DNA of 64,000 bases from Pelomonas sp047654805 (GCF_047654805.1 NZ_JASGIV010000001.1:2914001-2978000), one strand, 5' to 3'. Counted from the first letter of the stretch, positions 53,739 through 63,074 are shown. The notes: generated by a model from the letters alone, not told the origin. Numbers and translations are program-made.

Positions 53739-54847
53739 GCGCGAGCCCCGCCCCCAGTCCATCCGCTGCGCTGGAGCGGCTGCTCGTCGACGTGCAGGCC
53801 CAGCCATGGGCACATGACTTCTTCGCGCTGCTGCGCCGCATCGACGCGCTGCGGCCTGCTGCACCGCGAACTGGCGAGGCGTTGCGCCCGTCCCAGGAGG
53901 CGCTGCGCCTGGCCCACCCCCCGGAACTGGACTTCGCACCGGCACCGGTTGCACGCCTGGAGCGGCGCGCCGATGGTGTGCCGCGACTGGCGGTGCGCTT
54001 CCTCGGCTTGCTAGGACCTCAGGGGCCCATGCCGCTGCACTTCACCGAGTATGTGCGGGAGCGCGTCCACCAGCACGGCGACCGTGCGGCGGCACATTTC
54101 CTCGACCTCTTCCACCACCGCATGCTGGGCCTGTTCTACCGCGCCTGGGCGCAGGCCCAGCCGGTGGTGCAGCATGATCGCCCAGGCGCAGATCGCTATC
54201 TGGTCTGGCTGGGCGCGGCGGCCGGCCTGCCGCCGGCACCGCCCGCCCTGGCCGCACCGGCACTGGCCTACCAGGCCGGCCTGCTGTCCGGACGCAGCCG
54301 CCACGCGGAGGCGCTGGTCAAGGTGCTGGGCCAGTACTTCGATGTGCCGGTCGGCGTGACGCCCCACGCCGGCCACTGGCTCTCGCTGCCGGCCGAGGAC
54401 CGTTCGCGTCTGGGCTATGCGCGCAACCGCGCCGAGGCTGCGGCGCGCGACCCTGCCGCGCAGCTGGGCGCCAGCGCTACCGCCGGCTCGCGCGTCTGGG
54501 ACCGCCAGTTCCGCTTCCGACTGCGGCTGGGGCCCCTGCCTCTGGCGCGCCACGACAGCTTCCTGCCGGGCGGCTCAGCCTGGAAGCCCCTGCTCGAATG
54601 GGTGCGGCTGCTGGCCGGCGCGGAGCTGAGCTGGGAACTGGAACTCACCCTGGCCGACCCGCAGCGCCCCGAGCCTCGCCTGGGCGCGCGCCGCAACGGC
54701 CTGGCCGGCGCGAGGCTGGGCGTCGCGTGCTGGCTGACCGGCCGCGGCGACGCACCGCAACGGCCTGTGCGCCCGCTGCGTATCCGTCCCGGCACCTGTT
54801 TTCTGCAACGCGAGTGCCAGCCAACAGCCCCTGGACCGGAGACCTGA
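53735..54847 (+). CDS. tssG: Type VI secretion system baseplate protein TssG (ImpH)
   Basis: 370-residue baseplate wedge partner of TssF. AQPWAHDFFALLRRIDAL, FLGLLGPQGPMPLHFTEYVRERVHQ and FLDLFHHRMLGLFYRAWAQAQP are family signatures. It starts with GTG, overlapping the tssF stop by four bases. Confidence 0.95.
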   Translation: MSASPAPSPSAALERLLVDVQAQPWAHDFFALLRRIDALRPAAPRTGEALRPSQEALRLAHPPELDFAPAPVARLERRADGVPRLAVRFLGLLGPQGPMPLHFTEYVRERVHQHGDRAAAHFLDLFHHRMLGLFYRAWAQAQPVVQHDRPGADRYLVWLGAAAGLPPAPPALAAPALAYQAGLLSGRSRHAEALVKVLGQYFDVPVGVTPHAGHWLSLPAEDRSRLGYARNRAEAAARDPAAQLGASATAGSRVWDRQFRFRLRLGPLPLARHDSFLPGGSAWKPLLEWVRLLAGAELSWELELTLADPQRPEPRLGARRNGLAGARLGVACWLTGRGDAPQRPVRPLRIRPGTCFLQRECQPTAPGPET

Positions 54848-54849
54848 CC

Positions 54850-57552
54850 ATGCCCGACATCTCCCGCACCGCATCGTTCGGCAAGCTGTCGCCTGTCGCA
54901 TACAAGGCCATCGAAGGTGCCACCGTGTTTTGCAAGCTGCGAGGCAACCCTTTCGTCGAGCTGCAGCACTGGATGGTGCAAATCCTCAACGCGCCTGACA
55001 GCGACCTGCACCGCATCGTGCGCCACTACGAGCTGGACGGGTCGGCACTTGCGGCCGACCTCACACAGGCATTGGACCGGCTGCCGCGCGGCGCGGCCTC
55101 CATCAGCGATATCTCCAGCTTCGTCGACACCGCGGTCGAGCGCGCCTGGGTCTATGCCTCGCTGATGTTCGGCGAGCGCCAGGCGCGCACCGGCCATGTG
55201 CTGATCGGCATGCTGAAGACCGCCTCGCTGCGCGGTGCCCTGCTGGCAATCTCGCGGCAGTTTGAGCGCATCAACGTCGACGACCTCTGCAGCCGCTTCG
55301 CAACGTTGCTGGCGCAGTCGCCCGAGGCCGCCAGCGCGGCCAGTGAGACCGGGGCGGCACCTGGCGAGGCCAGCGACGCCATCCCCCCCGCGGCCATGGG
55401 TAGGCAAGAGGCGCTCAAGCGCTTCACCACCGACCTGACCGCACAGGCCCGTGGCGGCACCATGGACCCCATCGTCGGCCGCGACGACGAGATCCGCCAG
55501 GTTGTCGACATCCTGATGCGGCGGCGCCAGAACAACCCCATCCTGGTCGGCGAGGCGGGCGTGGGCAAGACTGCTGTCGTTGAAGGATTTGCGCAGCGCA
55601 TCGCGCGCGGTGACGTGCCGCCGGCACTGAAGGACGTGGCACTGCTGGCACTGGATGTGGGCCTGCTGCAGGCCGGCGCCAGCATGAAGGGCGAGTTCGA
55701 GCAGCGGCTGCGATCTGTCATCGACGAGGTGCAGGCATCCGAGAAGCCCCTCATCCTGTTCATCGATGAGACCCACACGCTGGTCGGCGCCGGCGGTGCT
55801 GCCGGAACCGGCGACGCCGCCAACCTGCTCAAGCCCGCGCTAGCGCGCGGCCAGCTGCGCACCATAGGCGCCACCACCTTCGCCGAGTACAAGAAGCACA
55901 TCGAGAAGGACCCCGCCCTGACACGGCGCTTCCAGGCCGTGCAGGTGGACGAGCCCGGCGAGGCTCAGGCCACGCTGATGATGCGCGGAGTAGCCAGCAC
56001 GATGGAGAAGCACCATCGCGTGCAGATCCTCGACGAGGCGTTGGAGGCCGCCGTCAGGCTCAGCCACCGCTACATCCCGGCGCGGCAGTTGCCCGACAAA
56101 AGCGTCAGCCTACTAGACACCGCTTGCGCACGCGTGGCCGTCAGCCTGCACGCGACACCGGCCGAAGTGGACGACAGCATGAAGCGCATCGAGGCGCTGG
56201 AGACGGAAAACGCCATCATCGGCCGCGAGGCCGCCATCGGCATCGACACCACACAGCGGCAGCAGGCGGTGGACCAGGCGCTGGCCGACGAGCACCAGCG
56301 GCTGGATGCGCTGCAGGCGCGCTGGCAGGCAGAGAAGGCGCTGGTAGACAAGCTGCTGGCATTGCGCGCGCAGCTGCGCGGCGGCGCCGCGCCCGTGGAA
56401 GGCACCGGCAGCGCCCTCGAGGCCAGGGCCGCCGAGGGCACCGAGGCTGGGCTGGACGCCGACCAGCGCGCCGCCGCACTGGCCGAGCTGAAGTCGGTGC
56501 AGGCCGAGCTGACCGCCCTACAGGGCGAGAGCCCGCTGATCCTGCCGACAGTGGACCAGCAGGCCGTCGCCAGCGTCGTTGCCGACTGGACCGGCATCCC
56601 GGTCGGCCGCATGGCAGCCAACGAGATCGAGACCGTACTCCAGTTGCCAGCCATCCTGGCGCGGCGCGTGATCGGCCAGGACCACGCGATGGAGATGATC
56701 GCCAAGCGCATCCAGACCAGCCGCGCCGGGCTTGACAACCCGGGCAAGCCCATCGGCGTATTCATGCTGGCCGGCACTTCAGGCGTCGGCAAGACCGAAA
56801 CCGCGCTGGCTCTGGCCGAGGCGCTGTACGGCGGCGAGCACAACCTCATCACGATCAACATGAGCGAGTACCAGGAGGCACACACCGTTTCGTCCCTGAA
56901 GGGCGCGCCGCCGGGCTACGTGGGCTACGGCGAGGGCGGTGTGCTGACAGAAGCTGTGCGGCGAAAGCCTTACAGCGTGGTGCTGCTGGACGAGGTCGAG
57001 AAGGCCCACCCGGACGTGCACGAGATCTTCTTCCAGGTCTTCGACAAGGGCTTCATGGAAGACGGCGAAGGCCGCTTCATTGACTTCAAGAACACGCTGA
57101 TCATCCTGACAACCAACGCCGGCACCGAACTCATCGCGGGGCTGTGCAAGGACCCTGAGCTGATGCCTGACGCCGAGGCCATGGCCAAGGCACTGCGCGA
57201 ACCGCTGCTGAAGGTGTTCCCACCGGCCCTATTGGGCCGGTTGGTAGCCGTGCCTTACTACCCGCTATCGGACGCGATGCTGGCCAGCATCGTGCGGCTG
57301 CAGCTGGGACGCATCGCCAAGCGGGTGCAGGGACGCTACAAGGTACCGTTCGAAGTCCGTGACGAGGTGGTGGAACTTGTTGTCTCGCGCTGTACGGAGA
57401 GCGAGTCCGGCGGGCGCATGATCGACGCCATACTGACCAACACCATGCTGCCCGACATCTCACGCGAGTTCCTGAACCGCATGCTCGAAGGCCGCCCCAT
57501 CGAGCGCGTGACGGTCGGCGTTCAGGACGGCGGCTTCAGCTATGAGTTCTGA
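54850..57552 (+). CDS. tssH: Type VI secretion system sheath-recycling ATPase TssH (ClpV)
   Basis: 900-residue Hsp100 ATPase that disassembles contracted sheaths. An N-terminal Clp repeat domain (about 1-160) begins FGKLSPVAYKAIEGATVFCKL. The first AAA domain has Walker A GEAGVGKT (234-241). A middle coiled domain (about 440-570) precedes the second AAA domain with GTSGVGKT (642-649). Both Walker A motifs are intact. The ATG lies two bases after tssG; the stop overlaps the next gene by 11 bases. Confidence 0.97.
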   Translation: MPDISRTASFGKLSPVAYKAIEGATVFCKLRGNPFVELQHWMVQILNAPDSDLHRIVRHYELDGSALAADLTQALDRLPRGAASISDISSFVDTAVERAWVYASLMFGERQARTGHVLIGMLKTASLRGALLAISRQFERINVDDLCSRFATLLAQSPEAASAASETGAAPGEASDAIPPAAMGRQEALKRFTTDLTAQARGGTMDPIVGRDDEIRQVVDILMRRRQNNPILVGEAGVGKTAVVEGFAQRIARGDVPPALKDVALLALDVGLLQAGASMKGEFEQRLRSVIDEVQASEKPLILFIDETHTLVGAGGAAGTGDAANLLKPALARGQLRTIGATTFAEYKKHIEKDPALTRRFQAVQVDEPGEAQATLMMRGVASTMEKHHRVQILDEALEAAVRLSHRYIPARQLPDKSVSLLDTACARVAVSLHATPAEVDDSMKRIEALETENAIIGREAAIGIDTTQRQQAVDQALADEHQRLDALQARWQAEKALVDKLLALRAQLRGGAAPVEGTGSALEARAAEGTEAGLDADQRAAALAELKSVQAELTALQGESPLILPTVDQQAVASVVADWTGIPVGRMAANEIETVLQLPAILARRVIGQDHAMEMIAKRIQTSRAGLDNPGKPIGVFMLAGTSGVGKTETALALAEALYGGEHNLITINMSEYQEAHTVSSLKGAPPGYVGYGEGGVLTEAVRRKPYSVVLLDEVEKAHPDVHEIFFQVFDKGFMEDGEGRFIDFKNTLIILTTNAGTELIAGLCKDPELMPDAEAMAKALREPLLKVFPPALLGRLVAVPYYPLSDAMLASIVRLQLGRIAKRVQGRYKVPFEVRDEVVELVVSRCTESESGGRMIDAILTNTMLPDISREFLNRMLEGRPIERVTVGVQDGGFSYEF

Positions 57553-58861
57553 GGTTGCCGAAGCACTGCTCGAACAGGCCATCGCGCACCTGCGTCATGA
57601 GCACCTGTCCGAAGCCGAGACGCTGCTTGAGGAGGCGTTGCGGATGGCACCCGGCCAGCCTGATGCACTGCACTTCCTGGGCGTGCTGCGCCACGCCCAG
57701 GGGCGCAGCACTGAAAGCCTGGCGCTGATCGAGCAGGCCATCCAGGCCATGCCCGGCGAGCCCGGCCCATGGAACAACCTCGGCAACGTGCTGGTCGAAT
57801 GCCGGCGACTGGATGAGGCCGAGCGTGCCTACCGCCGCAGCGCCGAGCTGGCCCGGGACGGGCCCGGCGGCGCCGAGGCGCTGAACAATCTCGGCACCGT
57901 GCAACGCATGCGCGGGCAATGGGCAGCGTCCGAGGCCAGTTGCCGCGCGGCCGTAGCGGCTCGGCCCGAGCTGGCCGGGGCCTGGTACAACCTGTCGCTC
58001 GCACTGATGGGCCAGGATCGCATCCACGACGCACTGCTGGCCAACAGCCACGCGATCACGTTGTCGCCGCGCCACCTGACGGCGCGCGACCAGTTCATCC
58101 GCGCGCTGCTGCTGCAGGGGGAGCGCGAGCAGGCCACCACGCTGTACCGCGAATGGCTGGCCGAGGATCCCGACAACCCGGTCGTGCAGCACCAGCTCGC
58201 AGCCTGCCTCGGCCAAGCCCCGCCGCAACGCGCCAGCGATGCCTATGTCGAAAAGGTGTTCGACAGCTTCGCGAAAAGCTTTGACGCCAAGCTTCAGTCA
58301 CTGCACTACCGTGCCCCCGAGCTGGTCACGCAGGCACTGCGTGCCGCGGCCGGTGAACCCCGCGCGATGCTGGACATCGCCGATGTCGGCTGTGGCACCG
58401 GGCTGTGCGGCCCGCTGCTCAGGCCATTCGCACGCCGGCTCGCCGGCTGCGACCTGTCGGTGGGCATGCTGCGCCAGGCCCGCCCCCGCGGCGTCTACGA
58501 CCTGCTGCACAAGGCCGAGCTGGTTTACTACCTCGACACCCAGCCTGGAACCTTCGACGTCATCGTATCGGCCGACACGCTGTGCTATTTCGGCCCGCTG
58601 GAAGCGGTGTTCGCCGCCGCGCGCCGCGCGCTGCGGCCGGGCGGCTGGCTGGTGTTCACCGTCGAGTCCGCAGCCGGCACACGGCCGCATGCGCTTCAGC
58701 CCAATGGTCGCTACGTGCATGACCGGGAATACTTGGGCCGGGCCCTGAACGACGCCGGTTTCTCTGCGCCGACGATCTCTCCCGAGGTGCTGCGCCTGGA
58801 AGCCGGGTTGCCGGTCGATGGCTGGCTGGTCAGCGCGGCTGCGGCTGCGGCCTGCCGCTGA
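57542..58861 (+). CDS. TPR-repeat SAM-dependent methyltransferase linked to the T6SS operon
   Basis: 439-residue protein. The N-terminal ~225 residues are tandem TPR repeats (for example DALHFLGVLRHAQGRSTESL and GPWNNLGNVLVECRRLDEAE). The C-terminal ~200 residues form a class I methyltransferase with SAM motif I (ADVGCGTGLCGP, 280-291) and post-motifs FDVIVSADTLCYFG and LRPGGWLVFTVES. The linker YVEKVFDSFAKSFDAKLQSLHYRAPEL is typical of COG4976-type TPR methyltransferases. The gene overlaps tssH by 11 bases, so it is co-translated with the T6SS core. Its target (TssH, a sheath or baseplate protein, or an effector) is unknown. The 3' end overlaps the convergent gene by 32 bases. Confidence 0.9.
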   Translation: MSSEVAEALLEQAIAHLRHEHLSEAETLLEEALRMAPGQPDALHFLGVLRHAQGRSTESLALIEQAIQAMPGEPGPWNNLGNVLVECRRLDEAERAYRRSAELARDGPGGAEALNNLGTVQRMRGQWAASEASCRAAVAARPELAGAWYNLSLALMGQDRIHDALLANSHAITLSPRHLTARDQFIRALLLQGEREQATTLYREWLAEDPDNPVVQHQLAACLGQAPPQRASDAYVEKVFDSFAKSFDAKLQSLHYRAPELVTQALRAAAGEPRAMLDIADVGCGTGLCGPLLRPFARRLAGCDLSVGMLRQARPRGVYDLLHKAELVYYLDTQPGTFDVIVSADTLCYFGPLEAVFAAARRALRPGGWLVFTVESAAGTRPHALQPNGRYVHDREYLGRALNDAGFSAPTISPEVLRLEAGLPVDGWLVSAAAAAACR

Positions 58862-59297
58862 CGACGAAGTACTGCGTCAAACCCGGTCGGTGGCGCACAC
58901 CGGGCGCATCCGGCACCGGCGGCCAGCGCCAACGTCGCCTGGCCAGCAGCCGCACGCGCCAGTCCACGCCCCCGATGAAGCGGAAGCGGACGCCATCGGG
59001 CGGCTCGACGGCCAGGTCCGAGAAGGTGCCCGTCGAATAGGGGGCGTCGAGGGTGGCCGAGTCCAGCAGCCGGCCGTCCATATCGAGCAGGTGCAGCGAC
59101 AGCGACTCCTCGTAGGGACGGTCATCGGTCATGAACAGCAGCAGGCGGTCGTCGAAGCGCAACGCCGCCTCGAGCACGGCGCCGCGCACGTGCCAGCCCG
59201 TGCGGCGCCCGGCAAGCACGAGCTCGGCCTGCGGCAGCGCATCGTCCGGGACATCCAGGCGCGCGATCTCCACGTCAGCCGCCGTCTTGATCTGCAT
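58830..59297 (-). CDS. Hypothetical soluble protein, candidate T6SS immunity protein
   Basis: 155 residues with no signal peptide or membrane helix. It is predicted mostly beta-sheet, with alternating hydrophobic segments such as AVLEAALRFDDRLLLFMTDD and LSLHLLDMDGRLLDSATLD. The C-terminal ~35 residues are Arg/Trp/Pro-rich. I recognise no enzymatic motif. It lies four bases downstream of the glycine-zipper candidate effector on the same strand, the usual effector-then-immunity arrangement, next to vgrG. An immunity or adaptor role is inferred from this context only. Confidence 0.75.
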   Translation of the reverse strand: MQIKTAADVEIARLDVPDDALPQAELVLAGRRTGWHVRGAVLEAALRFDDRLLLFMTDDRPYEESLSLHLLDMDGRLLDSATLDAPYSTGTFSDLAVEPPDGVRFRFIGGVDWRVRLLARRRWRWPPVPDAPGVRHRPGLTQYFVVSGRPQPQPR

Positions 59298-59301
59298 CGC
59301 G

Positions 59302-60093
59302 CTACCAGAAGAAATCGATGCCGAAAGCGGCCAGCGCGCCGCCGACGAAGGCTCCGGCCGTCACGCAGACCGGCGCACCAGGCCCGCAGGCCAGGCCCGC
59401 GAGCGCGCCCCCCGCGATGCCGCCGGCGATGCTGCCCCCAGTAACGGCGACCTCACGCTTGGCGGTATCGAGCTTGTTGTCAGCCGTTGCGACTTGGTAG
59501 ATCGATAGCGCCAGCGACAGCACGATCAAGCCCCGTCCGGCACGCGAGGCACCGCGCATCCAGGCCGTGACGCGCGGGTTGGCCCGTCCTGCCGCGGCGA
59601 CGATCTCGGCGTACACCGCCTCCTTCTGTGCCGCGCTTAGCGCATTGAAGTCGGCTCCGGATCCATGCAGCTTGACCGTGTAGCGGGCAATCAGCTCGTT
59701 GAGCGTCAGTCCCTCGCTCTTGAGCCACTCGGCGAATGCGCGTCCGACCGGCGTGCTGCGGACGCGCATGATCTCCATGACCGAGTGACGCAGGCCATGC
59801 GCCCGCTCGGCGGCCTGACGCCAACTGATGCGGCCTGCAGCGGCCTGCGCTGCGAGTTCATCGGCCGCAGCGCGCACCTGACGCGCATAGGCCAGCCGGG
59901 TCGCGCCGTCGATCGCGCCGTGGGCACCCATGTTGGCGATCTCGGCCTCCAGCGCCTGCCGGGCACCGTCGAACAGGCGTCGGTCGTCGCCAGCTGGCGC
60001 CGGCGTGGCGATTCGCGCGAGCGTGCTCGCGTTGACCACGGCCCGGTTCTCGCCCGCGCCAGTGGGGCCTGGGGTAGTTGCGGCGCCGCCCAT
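59302..60093 (-). CDS. Candidate T6SS membrane-targeting effector with a glycine-zipper C-terminus
   Basis: 263 residues without an N-terminal signal peptide. Residues 1-180 are mostly helical and soluble. Residues 187-203 form a hydrophobic helix (GLIVLSLALSIYQVATA). Residues 216-260 are a glycine-zipper/hairpin (GGSIAGGIAGGALAGL...GAFVGGALAAFGIDFFW) typical of pore-forming or membrane-inserting toxins. No nuclease, lipase or peptidase motif is visible. It has a good GGAGGA ribosome site, is divergent from vgrG by 140 bases and precedes a small soluble gene. The effector assignment is inference; a colicin-like or Tse4-like depolarising toxin is the best guess. Confidence 0.8.
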   Translation of the reverse strand: MGGAATTPGPTGAGENRAVVNASTLARIATPAPAGDDRRLFDGARQALEAEIANMGAHGAIDGATRLAYARQVRAAADELAAQAAAGRISWRQAAERAHGLRHSVMEIMRVRSTPVGRAFAEWLKSEGLTLNELIARYTVKLHGSGADFNALSAAQKEAVYAEIVAAAGRANPRVTAWMRGASRAGRGLIVLSLALSIYQVATADNKLDTAKREVAVTGGSIAGGIAGGALAGLACGPGAPVCVTAGAFVGGALAAFGIDFFW

Positions 60094-60233
60094 CTTTGGA
60101 ATCCTCCGGCAATGCGACCCCCAAGGCTAGCCCATACGGACGGACCCGACACGCCTTCGCATGACTTTCGGCGCTGTCGCCGCCGGCCCGCGTCCACGAC
60201 CATGCCCGGGCGCGTCGATACGCGAAACCACCC

Positions 60234-62522
60234 ATGGCATCGCCCACGCCCTTCTCCATCAAGACGCCACTGCCTGCGCAGGATCTGCGCTTCGAGGCCA
60301 TGACGCACACTGCAGGATTGAGTGCGCTGGAAGAGATGCAGCTCGCCCTGCTCAGCCCCAAGGCCGACATCGAACCCGAGAAGCTGCTTGGCAAGCCCAT
60401 CGACCTGTCGGTGCGGCTGCGGGAGGGTGGCAAGCGCCATTTCTGCGGCATCGTCACGCGTTTCTCGGTAGGGCATCACAGCCACGGAGCGTTCAGCTAC
60501 CAGGCCACCGTGCGTCCCTGGCTCTGGCTGCTAACGCGTCGTGCCGACTGCCGCATCTTCCAGGAACAGACCGTGCCTGAGATCGTCGAGGCCGTCTTCA
60601 AGGACTACGGCGGCCAGGCCAGCTACCACTTCAACCTGCTGCGTAGCTATCGCAAGCGCGTCTACTGCGTGCAGTACCGCGAGACCGACTTCAACTTTGT
60701 CGCCCGGCTTCTGGAAGACGAAGGCATCTATTGGTACTTCGAGCATGGCGAAGGCCAGCACAAGCTGATCCTGGTGGATGCCCCCAGTTCGCATGACCCC
60801 ATTGCTGGCGACAGAACTCTGCCCTTCTACGGCAACGAAGGCCAGTTGCCACCTGATCTGGACTACGTCTGCGACTGGCAGGCCGCGCGAGCCGTCAAGT
60901 CCGGGTCTACCGCGCTGCGCAGCTATGACTTCGAGCGCCCGGCGATGACGCTGGAGGTCACGCAGAAGAGTCCTCGCGAGCATGACTTCGCTGCACTGGA
61001 GCTGTATGACTTCCAGGGCGACTACGTCCAGAAGTCCGACGGCCAGCAGATGGTTGACGACCGCCTGGACGAGCAGCAGTGCCGCTTCGACCAGAGCACC
61101 GGTCAATGCGTCTCGCATGCAATGGCACCGGGCCGCAGCTTCACGCTGGCACGCCACCCTCGCGAGGACATGAATGCCGACTACCTATGCACGCAGATCC
61201 GGCTCAGTGCAAGCGACCAGGCCGGCGAGGCTGGAGGCGGGCCTGGCGGCCTGCAATGCAGCTTCGAGGCGATCCCGGCGGACCAGACCTACCGACCGCC
61301 ACGCCGCACGCCCAAGCCCTTCGTGCAGGGACCACAGACGGCAGTCGTGGTCGGCCCGGCGGGCGACGAGATCTTCACCGACAAGTACGGCCGCGTGAAG
61401 GTCCAGTTCCATTGGGACCGCCTGGGCAACAAGGACGAGAAGAGTTCCTGCTGGGTACGCGTCTGCAGTCCCTGGGCGGGCAAGAGCTTCGGCTTCGTGC
61501 AGCTGCCGCGCATCGGCCAGGAGGTAGTGATCGACTTCCTTGAGGGCGACCCTGACCAGCCGCTGGTGACGGGCCGCGTATACAACGCCGACCAGATGCC
61601 CCCGTGGGATCTGCCGGCCAACGCGACGCAGAGCGGCGTGCTCACCCGCAGCAGCAAGGGTGGTGCCTACGGCAACGCGAACGCACTGCGCTTCGAGGAC
61701 AAGAAAGGCAGCGAGCAGGTCTGGCTGCATGCCGAGAAGAACCAGGACATCGAGGTCGAGAACGACGAGACCCATTGGGTGGGCCATGACCGCAAGAAGA
61801 CCGTCGATCACGACGAAACCACGCTGGTCAAGCACGACCGCACTGAGACCGTCGACAACAACGAGACCATCACAGTCCACGGCCAGCGCACCGAGACCGT
61901 GGACAAGAACGAGACCATCACCATCCACCAGAATCGCACGGAGACGGTGGACCAGAACGAGCACATCACGATAGGCGTCAACCGCACCGAGAGCGTGGGC
62001 GCGAACGAGACCATCACGATAGGCAGCAGTCGCAGCATCAGCGTCGGTGCCAGCGAGACCGCGACGGTTGCGTTGCAGCGCACGCACTCCGTGGGCGTCA
62101 ACGAGACCATCGCCATCGGCGCCGCGCAGGAAGTGGTCATCGGCGCAGCGCAGACCGTTGCGGTTGGTGCGGCGCAAAGCATCAGCGTCGGTGCCAATCA
62201 GAGCACGAGCGTGGGGGCCAACCAGAGCACCGACGTCGGCAGCAACCGCTCGATCAGCGTCGGCGGCGATCAATCAACGACCGTCGGCAAGGGGCGCAAT
62301 GCCAGTGTCTCGAAGGACGACAGCCTCAAGGTTGGCAAGAACCTCGTTATCGACGCCGGAGACTCGGTGACGATCAAGACGGGCAGCGCCAGCATCACGA
62401 TGAAGAAGGACGGAACCATCCAGATCAAGGGCAAGGACATCACGCTGCAGGGATCGGGAAAGATCAACGTCAAGGCGGACAGCGACGTGGTGGTCAAGGG
62501 CTCCAAGGTCGGTATCAACTGA
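60234..62522 (+). CDS. vgrG: Type VI secretion spike protein VgrG (TssI) with extended repeat needle
   Basis: 762-residue trimeric spike that tips the Hcp tube. The gp27-like region covers about 1-370, with FCGIVTRFSVGHHSHGAFSY and YRETDFNFVARLLEDEGIYWYFEH. The gp5 OB-fold follows (DEIFTDKYGRVKVQFHWDRLG and CWVRVCSPWAGKSFGFVQLP to DPDQPLVTGRVYNA). Then comes a long repeat needle (about 515-700) and a short C-terminal beta tail (ASITMKKDGTIQIKGKDITL). No catalytic C-terminal domain is attached, so effectors should be separate. The ATG lacks a strong ribosome site. Confidence 0.96.
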   Translation: MASPTPFSIKTPLPAQDLRFEAMTHTAGLSALEEMQLALLSPKADIEPEKLLGKPIDLSVRLREGGKRHFCGIVTRFSVGHHSHGAFSYQATVRPWLWLLTRRADCRIFQEQTVPEIVEAVFKDYGGQASYHFNLLRSYRKRVYCVQYRETDFNFVARLLEDEGIYWYFEHGEGQHKLILVDAPSSHDPIAGDRTLPFYGNEGQLPPDLDYVCDWQAARAVKSGSTALRSYDFERPAMTLEVTQKSPREHDFAALELYDFQGDYVQKSDGQQMVDDRLDEQQCRFDQSTGQCVSHAMAPGRSFTLARHPREDMNADYLCTQIRLSASDQAGEAGGGPGGLQCSFEAIPADQTYRPPRRTPKPFVQGPQTAVVVGPAGDEIFTDKYGRVKVQFHWDRLGNKDEKSSCWVRVCSPWAGKSFGFVQLPRIGQEVVIDFLEGDPDQPLVTGRVYNADQMPPWDLPANATQSGVLTRSSKGGAYGNANALRFEDKKGSEQVWLHAEKNQDIEVENDETHWVGHDRKKTVDHDETTLVKHDRTETVDNNETITVHGQRTETVDKNETITIHQNRTETVDQNEHITIGVNRTESVGANETITIGSSRSISVGASETATVALQRTHSVGVNETIAIGAAQEVVIGAAQTVAVGAAQSISVGANQSTSVGANQSTDVGSNRSISVGGDQSTTVGKGRNASVSKDDSLKVGKNLVIDAGDSVTIKTGSASITMKKDGTIQIKGKDITLQGSGKINVKADSDVVVKGSKVGIN
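61770..62340 (+). repeat. Degenerate 14/7-residue repeats encoding the VgrG needle
   Basis: About 190 codons encode repeating units of the kind TETVDKNETITIHQNR, shortening to seven-residue units like SVGANQST towards the 3' end. The regular polar-hydrophobic register predicts a trimeric beta-helix needle. At DNA level the repeats are imperfect, but unequal recombination could alter needle length. Confidence 0.7.
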
Positions 62523-62533
62523 GGACGCCAGCG

Positions 62534-63067
62534 ATGGATCGAGCCACCGACCCCTTCATCCCGCTCGTCGAAACGGCGGTGGACGACTTCGACGCCCTCG
62601 AACGGCGCGACATGAGCAGCAGCCTGCACATGTCGCCCGCGATGCCCTATGCGGCACCCGCGATCGCTCGCCTGCGTGGCTTCGACCTGCTCGAGCAGCC
62701 ACTGATCCATGCGCTCGCGGCCCATCCGGGAGAAGTGCTGGCCTGCCGCAGCACCGTGGTGCTGCGCCAGGCAATGGTCGGTCGCGACGTGCTCGTCTTG
62801 TTCGAAGGTGGCGACACGCGAAAGCCCATCATCGTCGGCCTGATCGAGCCGGCTGCGCTGCAGCCGGCGGCACCGAGCCCATCAACAATCCAAGTGGATG
62901 GTTCGGAGCGCCAGCTCATCGAGGCCGAACGCGAGATCGTGCTGCGCTGCGGCGACGCCAGCATCACGCTCACGCGTGCCGGCAAGGTCATCATCAAGGG
63001 CAACTACGTCTTGAGCCGCTCCACCGGCTACAACAAGATCAAAGGTGCCGCCGTCGACATCAACTGA
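62534..63067 (+). CDS. DUF6484-type T6SS-associated protein
   Basis: 177 residues. LEQPLIHALAAHPGEVLACRSTVVLRQAMVGRDVLVLFEGGDTRKPIIVGLIEP-type core (about 45-105) matches small VgrG-neighbour proteins of the DUF6484 group. The C-terminal strand-rich tail (RQLIEAEREIVLRCGDASITLTRAGKVIIKG) resembles the VgrG terminal beta tail. It is likely an adaptor or spike-associated protein between VgrG and a downstream effector. Eleven bases after vgrG in the same operon. Confidence 0.75.
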   Translation: MDRATDPFIPLVETAVDDFDALERRDMSSSLHMSPAMPYAAPAIARLRGFDLLEQPLIHALAAHPGEVLACRSTVVLRQAMVGRDVLVLFEGGDTRKPIIVGLIEPAALQPAAPSPSTIQVDGSERQLIEAEREIVLRCGDASITLTRAGKVIIKGNYVLSRSTGYNKIKGAAVDIN

Positions 63068-63074
63068 CGCGGCG

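Noticed and set aside
61770..62340. Repeat array that might be mistaken for CRISPR
   Set aside because: Repeats are in-frame, imperfect and translated as the VgrG needle; there are no conserved direct repeats with unique spacers and no cas genes.
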